Source: JBEKVE01 sp049514335 (lineage in GTDB: Bacteria > Actinomycetota > Acidimicrobiia > Acidimicrobiales > UBA8190). From it: a stretch of DNA of 26,540 nucleotides. Both the position numbers and the translations under genes were made by a program. Shown piece after piece: positions 15,854 to 23,521 of the stretch. The notes under the pieces are model-generated. The model was not told the DNA's origin. It saw nothing but the letters and a program-made list of their open reading frames with translations, and ran no database searches. The first letter of the stretch is position 1. Each line of letters begins with the position of its first letter. The stretch covers positions 1 through 26,540 of the forward strand of contig JBEKVE010000020.1 in NCBI GenBank assembly GCA_049514335.1, in the 5' to 3' direction.

Positions 15854-17041
15854 TCAGCTCTTGGGCAGGCCGAGAATGCGCTCGGCGATGATGTTGCGCT
15901 GGATCTGCGACGTGCCGGCGGCGATGGTGCGCGAGAAACCGTGCACCCAGGTGTGCACGAGCTCGGTGTTGCCGACGCCACCGCCGTCGCCGAAGCCGGG
16001 CAGCTCGTCCCACATGAGCCCGGCGGGCCCAGCGATCTCCATGCCGAGCTCGGCGATGCGCTGTCTCAGCTCGGACAGCGCCAGCTTGTAGACGCTGCCA
16101 CCGATGCCGGGAACGCCGGTGCGGGCCGCCTGCGACACGTTGCGCCGTGCCAGGGCCCACAGTGCGTCGAGCTCGGCCCCGAGATGCCCCGTCGTCCTGC
16201 GCACCTTGGCGTCGGACCAGGCGCCGCTGCGCCGGGCCAGGGAGCGAAGAGCGCGCAGCAGCTCCATGGACTGGAGCAGCTCGCCCAGGAAGGCCGTGCC
16301 GCGTTCGAAGCTCAGCGTCGTCATGGTGACGCGCCAGCCGTCGTTCTCGTCGCCCACACGATTGGCCACCGGCACGCGCACGGCGTCGAGGAACAGCTCG
16401 CCGAACTCCGTCGAGCCGGCGATGGTGCGGAGGGGGCGGAAGTCGATGCCGGGAAGATCCATGGGGAGGATCAGCCACGTGATGCCGCGATGACGGCTGT
16501 CCTCGGGCCCGGTGCGCACGAGCAGCTCGCAGAAGTCGGCCACCTCGGCGTGCGACGTCCAGATCTTCTGCCCGCTCACCACGTACTCGTCACCGTCGCG
16601 CACGGCCCGGGTGCGCAGCGAGGCGAGGTCGCTGCCCGCGCCAGGCTCGGAGAAGCCCTGGCACCAGACCTCCTCACCGCGCAGGATGGGGGGCAGGAAC
16701 CGGGCCCGCTGCTCGGGGGTGCCTTCCACGATGACGGTGGGGCCGGCATGCAGCAGCCCCACGAAGTTCACCCCCACGTAGGGGGCGTGCGCCCGCTCGA
16801 GCTCCTCTAGGAAGATGAGCTGCTCGACCGGACTGGCGCCGCGCCCACCGCCTTCGGTCGGCCAGTCGATACCGGCGTACCCGGCGTCGTAGAGCGTGCG
16901 CTGCCACGCCGTGTCGTAGGCGCGCCGTGCCGGCCAGTCCAGATGTGACGGCTTCGGACCGAGCGTCGGGACCACCGCTTCGAGCCAACCGCGCAGCTCG
17001 GTGCGAAACGTCTCCTCGGCCTCGGAGTAACGAAGGTCCAC
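15854..17041 (-). CDS. Acyl-CoA dehydrogenase, alpha (catalytic) subunit, pair 1
   Basis: A 395-residue acyl-CoA dehydrogenase that introduces the alpha,beta double bond into an acyl-CoA. It has WCQGFSEPGAGSDLASLRTR (126-145), the catalytic Glu246 in MTTLSFERGTAF (an isovaleryl/long-chain-type position, near Glu247 of ChsE4), and a C-terminal AAGTSQIQRNIIAERILGLP. In this last motif the Glu used by medium-chain enzymes is Ala. The RxQFG flavin segment is absent and is supplied by the beta subunit encoded next. The GTG at 17041 has AGGGA about 3-4 bp upstream. It lies 58 bp after the amidohydrolase stop in the same operon. Substrate is unknown; side chains of steroids or similar are likely by family. 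Confidence 0.93.
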   Translation of the reverse strand: MDLRYSEAEETFRTELRGWLEAVVPTLGPKPSHLDWPARRAYDTAWQRTLYDAGYAGIDWPTEGGGRGASPVEQLIFLEELERAHAPYVGVNFVGLLHAGPTVIVEGTPEQRARFLPPILRGEEVWCQGFSEPGAGSDLASLRTRAVRDGDEYVVSGQKIWTSHAEVADFCELLVRTGPEDSRHRGITWLILPMDLPGIDFRPLRTIAGSTEFGELFLDAVRVPVANRVGDENDGWRVTMTTLSFERGTAFLGELLQSMELLRALRSLARRSGAWSDAKVRRTTGHLGAELDALWALARRNVSQAARTGVPGIGGSVYKLALSELRQRIAELGMEIAGPAGLMWDELPGFGDGGGVGNTELVHTWVHGFSRTIAAGTSQIQRNIIAERILGLPKS

Positions 17042-17099
17042 GGGTCCCTGAGATCCTGTCGGCGGGCGGCGGCGCGGGCTCGGGCTTGGTCCCGACGCC

Positions 17100-18314
17100 C
17101 TAGGGCACCAGGTAGTCGAGCCCGAACAGGGCGATGGCGTTGCCCCGGACGATCTTGCGGCGCGTGGCGTCGTCGAGGTCCGCCATCTGGCGCTCGGCGA
17201 TCTCCTTGGTGTGGGGCCACGTCGAGTCGGAATGGGGGTAGTCGGACTCGTAGGTGATGTTGTCCGCCCCGATCTCCTCCACGGAGCGAAGCCCGTGGGC
17301 GTCGTCGAAGAAGCACCCGTAAACCTGGCGACGGAAGTAGGTCGACGGGGGGTCGGGGATCTTGTCGGCCACACCACCCCAGCCCCGGTTCTCCTCCCAC
17401 ACCTTGTCGGCGCGCTCGAGGATGTAGGGGATCCACCCGATCTGGCCCTCGGAGTACGCCAGCTTGAGGGTGGGGAAGCGCACGAGCACCCCCGAGAACA
17501 AGAAGTCCACCAGCGAGAAGGTGGCGTTGGTGTGCGTCAGGGTCGAGCCCACCGCAGGGGGAGCGTCGGGGGAGGTCGAGGGCATCTTCGACGACGAGCC
17601 GATGTGCATGTTGACGACGGTCGAGGTCTCGGCGCAGGCCCGGAAGAAGGGGTCCCAGTAGTTGTCGGGGTCGTGCACCGACGGAAGGCCGAGGAAGGGG
17701 GGGATCTCGCTGAAGCACACCGCCCGCACGCCGCGCGCCGCGTTGCGCCGCACCTCGTCCGCGGCCAGCTGTGCGTCCCACAGCGGCACGATGCACAACG
17801 GGATGAGCCGGCCGCCTGATTCGGCGCACCACTCCTCGACCATCCAGTCGTTGTAGGCCTTCACGCACAGAAGGCCCAGCTCCTTGTCCTCGGCCTCGGT
17901 GAAGGTCTGGCCGCAGAACCGGGGGAACGTGGGGAAGCACAGCGAGGCCTCGAGGTGGTTGATGTCCATGTCCTCGAGGCGCGGCTTCACCTGGTAGGCA
18001 CCGGGCCGCATGTCCTCGTAGGTCACCCCGGTGATGGTGACCTCGTCACGCGGCACCCCCACGGCGGCGTCGAGCCGCAGCAGGGGCCGGCGCAGCTCCT
18101 CGTAGTACCACCAGTCGGTGGGCACGCCTTCACTGCCGGGCTGCACCGTGAGCTTGCCGCCCACGAAGGTGATCTCGCCCATGGGAGCCCGCACGATGCG
18201 CGGGCCGATGTCGAGATAACGCGACGGCAAACGGCTCTGCCAGACGTCGGCGGGTTCCACGACGTGGTCGTCGACGGAGACGATCAACGGCAGTTCGGCC
18301 ACGGCACCGAGCAT
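17100..18314 (-). CDS. Amidohydrolase (amidohydrolase_2 TIM-barrel family)
   Basis: A 404-residue metal-dependent hydrolase/decarboxylase-type barrel. The N-terminal SVDDHVVEPADVW (13-25, DxH-type metal site), VVNMHIGSSS, then LKLAYSEGQIGWIPYILERAD and YESDYPHSDSTWP give the expected His/Asp metal ligands in order. Members next to lipid-catabolism genes in actinobacteria are common, but few have known substrates; ring- or lactone-cleaving, decarboxylating or hydratase-like steps are all possible. The ATG at 18314 was kept as start, although no ribosome binding site is visible; a GTG at 18302 is an alternative. It heads the operon with the first dehydrogenase pair and the LLM gene, and is preceded by the shared palindrome at 18323-18342. 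Confidence 0.9.
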   Translation of the reverse strand: MLGAVAELPLIVSVDDHVVEPADVWQSRLPSRYLDIGPRIVRAPMGEITFVGGKLTVQPGSEGVPTDWWYYEELRRPLLRLDAAVGVPRDEVTITGVTYEDMRPGAYQVKPRLEDMDINHLEASLCFPTFPRFCGQTFTEAEDKELGLLCVKAYNDWMVEEWCAESGGRLIPLCIVPLWDAQLAADEVRRNAARGVRAVCFSEIPPFLGLPSVHDPDNYWDPFFRACAETSTVVNMHIGSSSKMPSTSPDAPPAVGSTLTHTNATFSLVDFLFSGVLVRFPTLKLAYSEGQIGWIPYILERADKVWEENRGWGGVADKIPDPPSTYFRRQVYGCFFDDAHGLRSVEEIGADNITYESDYPHSDSTWPHTKEIAERQMADLDDATRRKIVRGNAIALFGLDYLVP

Positions 18315-18322
18315 AGCCAGGG

Positions 18323-18342
18323 ATCTGACGGCGTGTCAGGTG
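18323..18342. promoter_or_regulatory. Putative operator of the amidohydrolase/FadE operon (copy 1 of shared motif)
   Basis: GGATCTGACGGCGTGTCAGG contains the inverted repeat CTGAC-N5-GTCAG and ends 8 bp before the ATG at 18314. It matches the site at 23525-23544 (read on the other strand) at 16 of 20 bases. It covers the -10-like CAGATC (minus strand) that stands 7 bp before the ATG, so a bound protein would block transcription. Confidence 0.5.
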
Positions 18343-18368
18343 CCCCGACGACCCGGGTGCATCCCCGG

Positions 18369-18374
18369 TACCGT
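18369..18374 (+). promoter_or_regulatory. Probable -10 box, leaderless promoter of the NRDE gene
   Basis: TACCGT stands 7 bp before the ATG at 18382, with no ribosome binding site between. Confidence 0.55.
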
Positions 18375-18381
18375 GGCCACG

Positions 18382-19143
18382 ATGTGCCTGCTCGTCGTGG
18401 TGTGGCGTCTGGATCCGGGCGCGCCACTCGTCGTCGGGGCGAACCGCGACGAGCGCCTCGACCGCCCCGCCTCGGCCACCACGGTGCTGCGCGCATCGTC
18501 GCCGCGCATTCTCGGCGGCAGGGACGAGGTGGCGGGGGGCACGTGGCTGGCGGTGAACGAGCACGGGGTGGTTGCCGGGCTCACCAACCGGCCCGCTCGC
18601 GAGGGGCGAGACCCTTCCAAGCGGAGCCGGGGCGAACTGCCGCTGGCGCTGGCCTCGCAGCGCAGCGCCGCCTCGGCCGTCGACGACTTCGTGACGAGCG
18701 AGCGGCCCGCCGACTACAACCCGGCATGGCTCCTCGTGGCCGACCGGACCGACGCCTTCGCCATCGACATGACCGGCGGCGACGCCCCGCTGGCCACCAC
18801 GCTCGGTCCGGGTCTCCACGTCCTCGAGAACAACCCCTTCGGCTCGGCGTCGCCCAAGGTCGAGCAGGTACGCGCCTTGCTGGGTGACGCGCCCGAGCGC
18901 GGCGGCGAGGAGTTGCGCGCCCGGCTGGCGTCGGTGCTGGCTGATCACCACGTCCCCGCCGACGACTCCGGGCGCCGGCCCGAGACGCTGGCGGCGTGCG
19001 TCCACGCCGATGACTACGGGACCCGCTCCTCGACCCTGGTGGTGGTGCCGGCCGACGCGGCCGCTCGGCCGGTGGTGGAGGTGGCCGACGGCCACCCCTG
19101 CACGACGGCGTTCGTGGACGTGTCCGCCCTGTGGACCCGCTGA
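18382..19143 (+). CDS. NRDE/TANGO2-family protein
   Basis: A 253-residue protein of the family named for its Asn-Arg-Asp-Glu motif, seen here at 21-24 (GANRDERLDRP). Cys2 directly after the initiator Met is conserved in the family and could become the N-terminal residue, as in Ntn-type hydrolases (fold relation, not proven activity). Other family marks are GGTWLAVNEHGVVAGLTNR (47-65), VLENNPFGSASPKV and YGTRSSTLVVV. Eukaryotic TANGO2 affects lipid and haem handling, but the bacterial role is unknown. The ATG at 18382 was chosen over an earlier in-frame codon because translation must expose MC and a TACCGT box lies 7 bp upstream. It is divergent from the amidohydrolase operon. Confidence 0.92.
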   Translation: MCLLVVVWRLDPGAPLVVGANRDERLDRPASATTVLRASSPRILGGRDEVAGGTWLAVNEHGVVAGLTNRPAREGRDPSKRSRGELPLALASQRSAASAVDDFVTSERPADYNPAWLLVADRTDAFAIDMTGGDAPLATTLGPGLHVLENNPFGSASPKVEQVRALLGDAPERGGEELRARLASVLADHHVPADDSGRRPETLAACVHADDYGTRSSTLVVVPADAAARPVVEVADGHPCTTAFVDVSALWTR

Positions 19144-19150
19144 CCCCCGG

Positions 19151-19184
19151 ACGCGCCGACGGGACCGATCACGTCCCGGCGCGT
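19151..19184. terminator. Bidirectional hairpin between NRDE gene and the 42-residue gene
   Basis: ACGCGCC-(GAC bulge)-GGGAC, loop CGATCAC, GTCCC-GGCGCGT: 12 base pairs with one 3-base bulge. It lies between the convergent stops at 19143 and 19201. No U-run. Confidence 0.55.
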
Positions 19185-19200
19185 GCCCCGTCCAGGAGCG

Positions 19201-19329
19201 CTACTTGCCGTCCCAGGACTTACGGGCCTGCTTCTGGGCGGCCTGCTTCTGGTGCTTGGCCGCCCGCTTCTCCTTGAGGGTCCGGCCGGGCTTCTTGGCC
19301 TCGCCTGTGGGTCTCGACTTCTCTGCCAT
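19201..19329 (-). CDS. Small basic protein, 42 residues
   Basis: A short reading frame from ATG 19329 to TAG at 19201. The 42-residue product opens MAEKSRPTGEAKKPGRTLKE and continues with KRAAKHQKQAAQKQ to end in SWDGK. It is very rich in Lys, Arg, Gln and Ala and is probably helical. Small proteins with the pattern KPGRtLKEKRAAK are, from memory, widespread in actinobacteria; their role is unknown, and nucleic-acid or ribosome binding is only a guess from the charge. A TAGGCT box 6 bp before the ATG suggests a leaderless message, and a hairpin follows the stop. Both strengthen the case that it is a real gene despite its size. Confidence 0.8.
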   Translation of the reverse strand: MAEKSRPTGEAKKPGRTLKEKRAAKHQKQAAQKQARKSWDGK

Positions 19330-19335
19330 GAGCGC

Positions 19336-19341
19336 AGCCTA
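19336..19341 (-). promoter_or_regulatory. Probable -10 box, leaderless promoter of the 42-residue gene
   Basis: On the minus strand TAGGCT is followed by 6 bp and the ATG at 19329, the same arrangement as at 12985-12990. Confidence 0.5.
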
Positions 19342-19407
19342 CGGCGCACCCGGGCGTCGTGGGGCGACGACGGCAGCCGGCGTGCGACGCCGCCCCCGGC
19401 CGGGGGC

Positions 19408-19413
19408 TACCGT
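19408..19413 (+). promoter_or_regulatory. Possible -10 box for the SnoaL-like gene
   Basis: TACCGT, identical to the box before the NRDE gene, would start a message with a leader of about 33 bases that contains the GGGAG ribosome binding site of the ATG at 19453. Confidence 0.35.
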
Positions 19414-19452
19414 CGCCACCGAGGTGCCCCGCACCAGGCGATGGGAGTTGCC

Positions 19453-19914
19453 ATGGGCCGACCGACCCCGAGCGCGTCACCGTCCGATGCGCCAGGCCTG
19501 GCCGCCCGCCGGCGGTCGGTGGTCCTGGAGCACATGGCGTCGGAGAACGAGCTGCGCTTCGACGACACGCTCGCCACCTTCTCCCATCCCCGCTACGAGC
19601 TCGTCGGCACCGGCCAGGTCTACGACGGCGTCGACGAGGTGAAGGCCTACTACGCCGCCAGCCGGGCGGTGTTCCCCGACCAGCGCAACGAGGTCCGTGC
19701 GCTGCACGACGCCGGCGACACCGTCGTGGTCGAGTTCGACCTCCTGGGGACGCACCTGGGCTCGCTCGGTGACGAGGAGCCGAGCGGGCGTGGCTTTCGG
19801 TGCCCGATGGTGGCGCTGTTCGAGTTCGAGGGCGACCGCATCGTGTGCGAGCGCGTCTACTTCGACTCCGAGACGATCTACCGCCAGCTCCGGGAGGAAC
19901 CGCCGACGGCGTGA
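19453..19914 (+). CDS. SnoaL-like/NTF2-fold protein
   Basis: A 153-residue protein with the small cone-shaped NTF2-like fold of polyketide cyclase SnoaL relatives. Typical segments are TFSHPRYELVGTGQVYDGVDEVKAYY written as two runs (45-57 and 58-70), then VRALHDAGDTVVVEFDLLGTH, FRCPMVALFEFEGDRIVCER and VYFDSETIYRQL. Relatives include cyclases, isomerases and hydrolases, as well as proteins of unknown role; the reaction here cannot be assigned. The ATG at 19453 is preferred over one at 19441 because GGGAG lies 5 bp before it (19443-19447). It is convergent with the rhodanese gene (44-bp gap). Confidence 0.85.
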   Translation: MGRPTPSASPSDAPGLAARRRSVVLEHMASENELRFDDTLATFSHPRYELVGTGQVYDGVDEVKAYYAASRAVFPDQRNEVRALHDAGDTVVVEFDLLGTHLGSLGDEEPSGRGFRCPMVALFEFEGDRIVCERVYFDSETIYRQLREEPPTA

Positions 19915-19958
19915 TCCCAGATCGGCGCGGACGGGCACCGCGGCCGGGTCCCGGAGCG

Positions 19959-20372
19959 TCAGCCTCCGGTGTCGAGCGCGAAGCCCTCGTCCTTCCAGCC
20001 CTCGATCCCGCCGATCATCTTCTTGACGGCCCGACCGAGAGACGCCAGGCGCACAGCGGCCCTGTCTGCTGCATTGCAGTGCGGGCCGGCGCAGTACACG
20101 ACGAACAGGACGCCGTCGGGTTGCTCCGCCAGGCTGCGCTCGTTGATGCGCCGATGCGGCAGGTTGGTGGCGCCCGGCACATGGCCGGCCACGAACAGGT
20201 CCGGACTGCGCACGTCGAGGAGAACGAACCCACCGTCGCCGCGCGCCATCGCCTCGTGCACGTCCCAGCAGTCGGTCTCGAATGCGAGCAGAGCCTCGAA
20301 GTGCCCGAGCGCCACCGCCGGTGGGGCAGCAGGCACCTCGGTCACCGGGCTCGTCGTGTGCAGGTCGGGCAT
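19959..20372 (-). CDS. Rhodanese-like sulfurtransferase
   Basis: A 137-residue single-domain rhodanese. It has LLDVRSPDLFVAGHVPGATNLP (51-72), then the active-site segment VVYCAGPHCNAADRAA with Cys94 as the expected persulfide-forming residue. The second Cys at 99 is usual in the CxGPxCN subgroup. The closing GGIEGWKDEGF is also typical. It would transfer sulfane sulfur to an unknown acceptor in the cytoplasm. The ATG at 20372 has GGGGAGAG about 8 bp upstream. It lies 61 bp after the anchored secreted protein gene and may share its transcript, though nothing in function links them. Confidence 0.93.
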   Translation of the reverse strand: MPDLHTTSPVTEVPAAPPAVALGHFEALLAFETDCWDVHEAMARGDGGFVLLDVRSPDLFVAGHVPGATNLPHRRINERSLAEQPDGVLFVVYCAGPHCNAADRAAVRLASLGRAVKKMIGGIEGWKDEGFALDTGG

Positions 20373-20433
20373 CTCCCCATTCTCTCCCCTCGAGACTGCC
20401 GGGGTGGCGCCGAGCGATGCCCCCCAGGGAGCA

Positions 20434-21303
20434 CTATTTCTGCCCGTAGCGCGACAGGAAGTCCCCGAGGACGGCCGCGCACAGCCCCGGTCCTGCCGAG
20501 CTCGGCACCGTGCACGTCTCGAGCCAGCTGCCGTCGGGGCTCTGGGGGTAGTAGGTCATGATGCCGTTGGCAGGGTCGGCGCCGCCCGACGGCGCGCCGT
20601 CCCCCGCCACACCGGGCGGGTCCTCGAAGGAGACGATGCCGGCGCTCTCCTGGCCCACCCACTCCTGGGCGGGACGCGTCGGGCACGGCCGGCCGATCTC
20701 GCTGTCGTAGGCGCTGCGGGCACTGGCGAAGAGCGGGCACGCCTGCCCCACGGTGCATCCCACGCACGCCGAGGTCTCGTCGGCCACGATGGCCTCGACG
20801 GCCGAACCGGCGGCGAGGTGCCATTGGCTGCTCCACGACGGGGGCAGCGGCTGTGCGGGCGGGTACACGGCAACGCCGCCGCTGCCGTCGGCGGCGAGGA
20901 GGGCGGTGCAGCTCCAGGCGCGTGGCCCCACGACCTTCATGAAACCCTGGGTGTCGCTGTACACCGCCAGGGTGTCGGCCAGGTTGCTCGGCACCTGGAC
21001 CTCCAGCGAGCTGGGCACGGGCACCGACGTCGAGGGCGGAGGAGTGCCGTCTGTCGTCGGGCACACCGTGACGGGGAGCGTTGCCGCCACCGTGGCGGCG
21101 ACGGTCGTCGACGTCACCGGGGCGGTGGTGCTCGAGCTGAGCGACGTGGCCGGGGCGGGCGTGGTCGGCGCAGAGGTTGCGAGCGTGGGCGTGGAGGGCC
21201 TCCGACCGGGCGGGCTGCCCGTCTCGAAGACGATGACGGCGGCGACGACGCCGAGCGCCGCCACGCCGACGAGCACGACGGCCAGACGTCGCCGGCTCAA
21301 CAC
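20434..21303 (-). CDS. Membrane-anchored secreted protein, unknown function
   Basis: A 289-residue protein with a short basic N-terminus (LSRRR), one helix (about 7-27) acting as uncleaved anchor or signal peptide, and a Ser/Thr/Pro-rich linker (28-95). A Cys-containing extracellular domain follows (about 80-289), with SLEVQVPSNLADTLAVYSD, then GPRAWSCTALLAADGSGGVA and VYPP. Eight or so Cys suggest disulfides. Related-looking domains with a WxCTGLVGADGSGG-type segment occur in other actinobacteria, role unknown (from memory). The GTG at 21303 overlaps the end of the dehydrogenase beta gene by 7 bp (a TTG at 21300 is an alternative), so translation is probably coupled to that operon. Confidence 0.8.
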   Translation of the reverse strand: MLSRRRLAVVLVGVAALGVVAAVIVFETGSPPGRRPSTPTLATSAPTTPAPATSLSSSTTAPVTSTTVAATVAATLPVTVCPTTDGTPPPSTSVPVPSSLEVQVPSNLADTLAVYSDTQGFMKVVGPRAWSCTALLAADGSGGVAVYPPAQPLPPSWSSQWHLAAGSAVEAIVADETSACVGCTVGQACPLFASARSAYDSEIGRPCPTRPAQEWVGQESAGIVSFEDPPGVAGDGAPSGGADPANGIMTYYPQSPDGSWLETCTVPSSAGPGLCAAVLGDFLSRYGQK

Positions 21304-22328
21304 CGGGCGGTCAGTTCGTCCAGGATTCGGGCCCGGTGCCAGCCGGCGTCGCCCCACGCCGACGCCAGCGACCAGGCCCGCTTCATCCACAGATGGAGGT
21401 CGTGCTCCCACGTGTAGCCGATGGCCCCGTGGACCTGCAGGGCGGTGCGCGCCGCCAGCAGCGCGGCCTCCGACGCCAGGGCCTTGGCCATCGAGGCGTG
21501 CACCGCCACGTCGGGATCGCCCTCCGCCAGCGACCAGGCGGCGCGGTACACGGCGGGACGGGCGAACTCGACGCGCACCGCGGCGTCGGCGAGGTGGTGC
21601 TTCACCGCCTGGTACGACCCGATGGGCTTGCCGAACTGGGTCCGCTCGGTGGCGTAGTGCGCGGCCATGGCGATGAGCCGGTCGGCCACCCCCACCAGCA
21701 CGGCGCCGGTGCCCGTCGCCGCCCGGTGACCGATGCCGGCCAGGAGCGCTCCGGCCTCGTCACCGGTCGCCACCAGCGAGTCGGCAGCGGGCTCCCACTC
21801 CACCGACGCCAGGCGGCGGGCGCCGTCGAGCGCCGGGCGGGGAACGACGGTTGCACCGTCGGCGGAGACGAGGTGCACCGCACCGTCGCGCTCGAGCACC
21901 AACAGGTCGGCCCCCTCGGCCATGGGCACCGCCGCCGGCGACGCCGTGCCGACGGCGATCACGGCCTCACCGGCGGCGACACGCGGCAGCCACCGCTGGC
22001 GCTGGGCGTCTCCCGACGGGCCCGACAGCGCCACGAGAAGCGGCACGCCGAGGGCGGTCGTCTCGAGCAGGGGCTCGGGCAACCCGGCCCACCCCGCCTC
22101 CTCAAGCAGCAGCACCAGGTCGACGAAGCCGAGGCCCAACCCCCCGTGATCGGGCGGGACGGTGAGCCCGACCACGCCCATGTCGGCCAGGGCCCGCCAG
22201 CGCTGCGGCGACCAGCCGCGGACCGACCCCCAGGCCTCGCGCACCTCGGCCGGGGTGCACTCCTTGTCGGTGAAGGCGCGCAACTGGGCCCGGAACTCCT
22301 GTTGCTGCTCGTTGAAGGAGAACCGCAC
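21297..22328 (-). CDS. Acyl-CoA dehydrogenase, beta (non-catalytic) subunit, pair 2
   Basis: A 343-residue acyl-CoA dehydrogenase-fold protein with the flavin segment HYATERTQFGKPIGSYQAVKH (about 224-244, Arg229) and LQVHGAIGYTWEHDLHLWMKR near the end. The SEPxAGSD loop is missing, its place being taken by AVGTASPAAVPMAEGA (about 125-140), and no catalytic Glu is seen at the ER position. It should form an alpha2beta2 enzyme with the alpha chain encoded just upstream. The GTG at 22328 lies 9 bp after the alpha stop with TGAGG overlapping that stop as a ribosome binding site. It is not close to the beta subunit of pair 1 in sequence except at these motifs, so the two pairs likely have different substrates. 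Confidence 0.92.
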   Translation of the reverse strand: MRFSFNEQQQEFRAQLRAFTDKECTPAEVREAWGSVRGWSPQRWRALADMGVVGLTVPPDHGGLGLGFVDLVLLLEEAGWAGLPEPLLETTALGVPLLVALSGPSGDAQRQRWLPRVAAGEAVIAVGTASPAAVPMAEGADLLVLERDGAVHLVSADGATVVPRPALDGARRLASVEWEPAADSLVATGDEAGALLAGIGHRAATGTGAVLVGVADRLIAMAAHYATERTQFGKPIGSYQAVKHHLADAAVRVEFARPAVYRAAWSLAEGDPDVAVHASMAKALASEAALLAARTALQVHGAIGYTWEHDLHLWMKRAWSLASAWGDAGWHRARILDELTARC

Positions 22329-22337
22329 GGCGCGGCC

Positions 22338-23513
22338 TCAGCCCCGGGGGAGACCGAGCACGCGCTCGGCCACCACGTTGCGTTGGATCTCGTTCGTGCC
22401 GGCGTAGATGGGGCCGGCCAGGGCGAAGAGGAATCCGTCCAGCCAGGGCGGGGGGCGCCCGTCGTCGCCGAGCATCTCAGCCGATGCGCCGAGCAGTTCG
22501 AGCGCGGTGGTGTGGACGAGCAGGTCCGTCTCCGACCAGAAGATCTTGTTCATGGAGGCCTCCGGACCGACCGAGCCGCCCTCGAGGACGCGCGTGGCGG
22601 TCCAGTAGGTGTGCAACCGGTACGCCTCGGCGTCCACGACGGCGCGCGCCACGGCGTCGGCGCAGCGCGCCGCCCGGGCCGGATCGTCGGCCATGCACCA
22701 CCGGTACAGCTCGACGAGGCGGCGGGCGGCCTCGGTGTAGCGGGCCGGGCTGCGCAACGACAGGCCGCGTTCGGATCCGGCCGTGGCCATGGCCACGCTC
22801 CATCCCTGCCCCACCGTGCCCAGGACCTGGGTGTCGGGGACCTCGACGCCCTCGAAGAAGACCTCGGCGAACCCGGTCTCGCCGTCGAGCTGGGCGATGG
22901 GCCGGACCGTCACCCCGGGTGCGTCCATCGCGACGAGGAAGTACGTGAGCCCCCGGTGCCGCTCGGCCTCGGGGTCGGAGCGGAACAGGCCGAAGATCCA
23001 GTCGGCGAAGGCCCCGCGCGAGCACCACGTCTTCTGGCCCTCGAGCACCCAGCCGTCGCCGCCGCGCACGGCCCGGCTGCGGATGGCGGCGAGGTCGCTG
23101 CCGGCGTCGGGCTCGGACCAGCCCTGGCACCAGATCTCTTCTCCCGATGCCATGGGCGGGAGGTAGCGCGCCTTCTGCTCGGGGGTCCCGAACTCGAACA
23201 GCGTGGGGGCGAGGAGGAAGATGCCGTTCTGACCCACACGGGTGGGCGCCTGGACCTGGTAGTACTCCTCCTCGAACACGAGCCATTCGATGATCCCCGC
23301 ACCCCGGCCTCCGTACTCCTCGGGCCACGACACCACCGACCAGCGGGCGTCGAACATGGTCCGCTCCCAGGCGCGGTGGGCCTCGAAACCGGCCGCGGTG
23401 TCGAGCGATGCCAGCGCGCCGGGACCGCCCGGACGCGACGGCACGTTGGCCTCGAGCCACGAACGGGCCTCGGCACGGAAACGCTCCTGCTGGGGCGTGA
23501 ACCGGAGGTCCAT
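22338..23513 (-). CDS. Acyl-CoA dehydrogenase, alpha (catalytic) subunit, pair 2
   Basis: A 391-residue acyl-CoA dehydrogenase. It shows IWCQGWSEPDAGSDLAAIRS (127-146), the catalytic Glu248 in AMATAGSERGLSL, and a C-terminal YAGTNEIQRNVVAERVLGLP where Ala replaces the medium-chain-type catalytic Glu. The RxQFG segment is absent and is provided by the beta subunit. Both features repeat those of the pair at 14844-17041. The ATG at 23513 was chosen because MDLRFTPQQERFR aligns with the first alpha subunit; a GTG at 23534 is possible but lies inside the regulatory palindrome. The gene is divergent from the FadA-type thiolase over a 71-bp region, which suggests shared control. Confidence 0.93.
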   Translation of the reverse strand: MDLRFTPQQERFRAEARSWLEANVPSRPGGPGALASLDTAAGFEAHRAWERTMFDARWSVVSWPEEYGGRGAGIIEWLVFEEEYYQVQAPTRVGQNGIFLLAPTLFEFGTPEQKARYLPPMASGEEIWCQGWSEPDAGSDLAAIRSRAVRGGDGWVLEGQKTWCSRGAFADWIFGLFRSDPEAERHRGLTYFLVAMDAPGVTVRPIAQLDGETGFAEVFFEGVEVPDTQVLGTVGQGWSVAMATAGSERGLSLRSPARYTEAARRLVELYRWCMADDPARAARCADAVARAVVDAEAYRLHTYWTATRVLEGGSVGPEASMNKIFWSETDLLVHTTALELLGASAEMLGDDGRPPPWLDGFLFALAGPIYAGTNEIQRNVVAERVLGLPRG

Positions 23514-23521
23514 CGGTCGTC

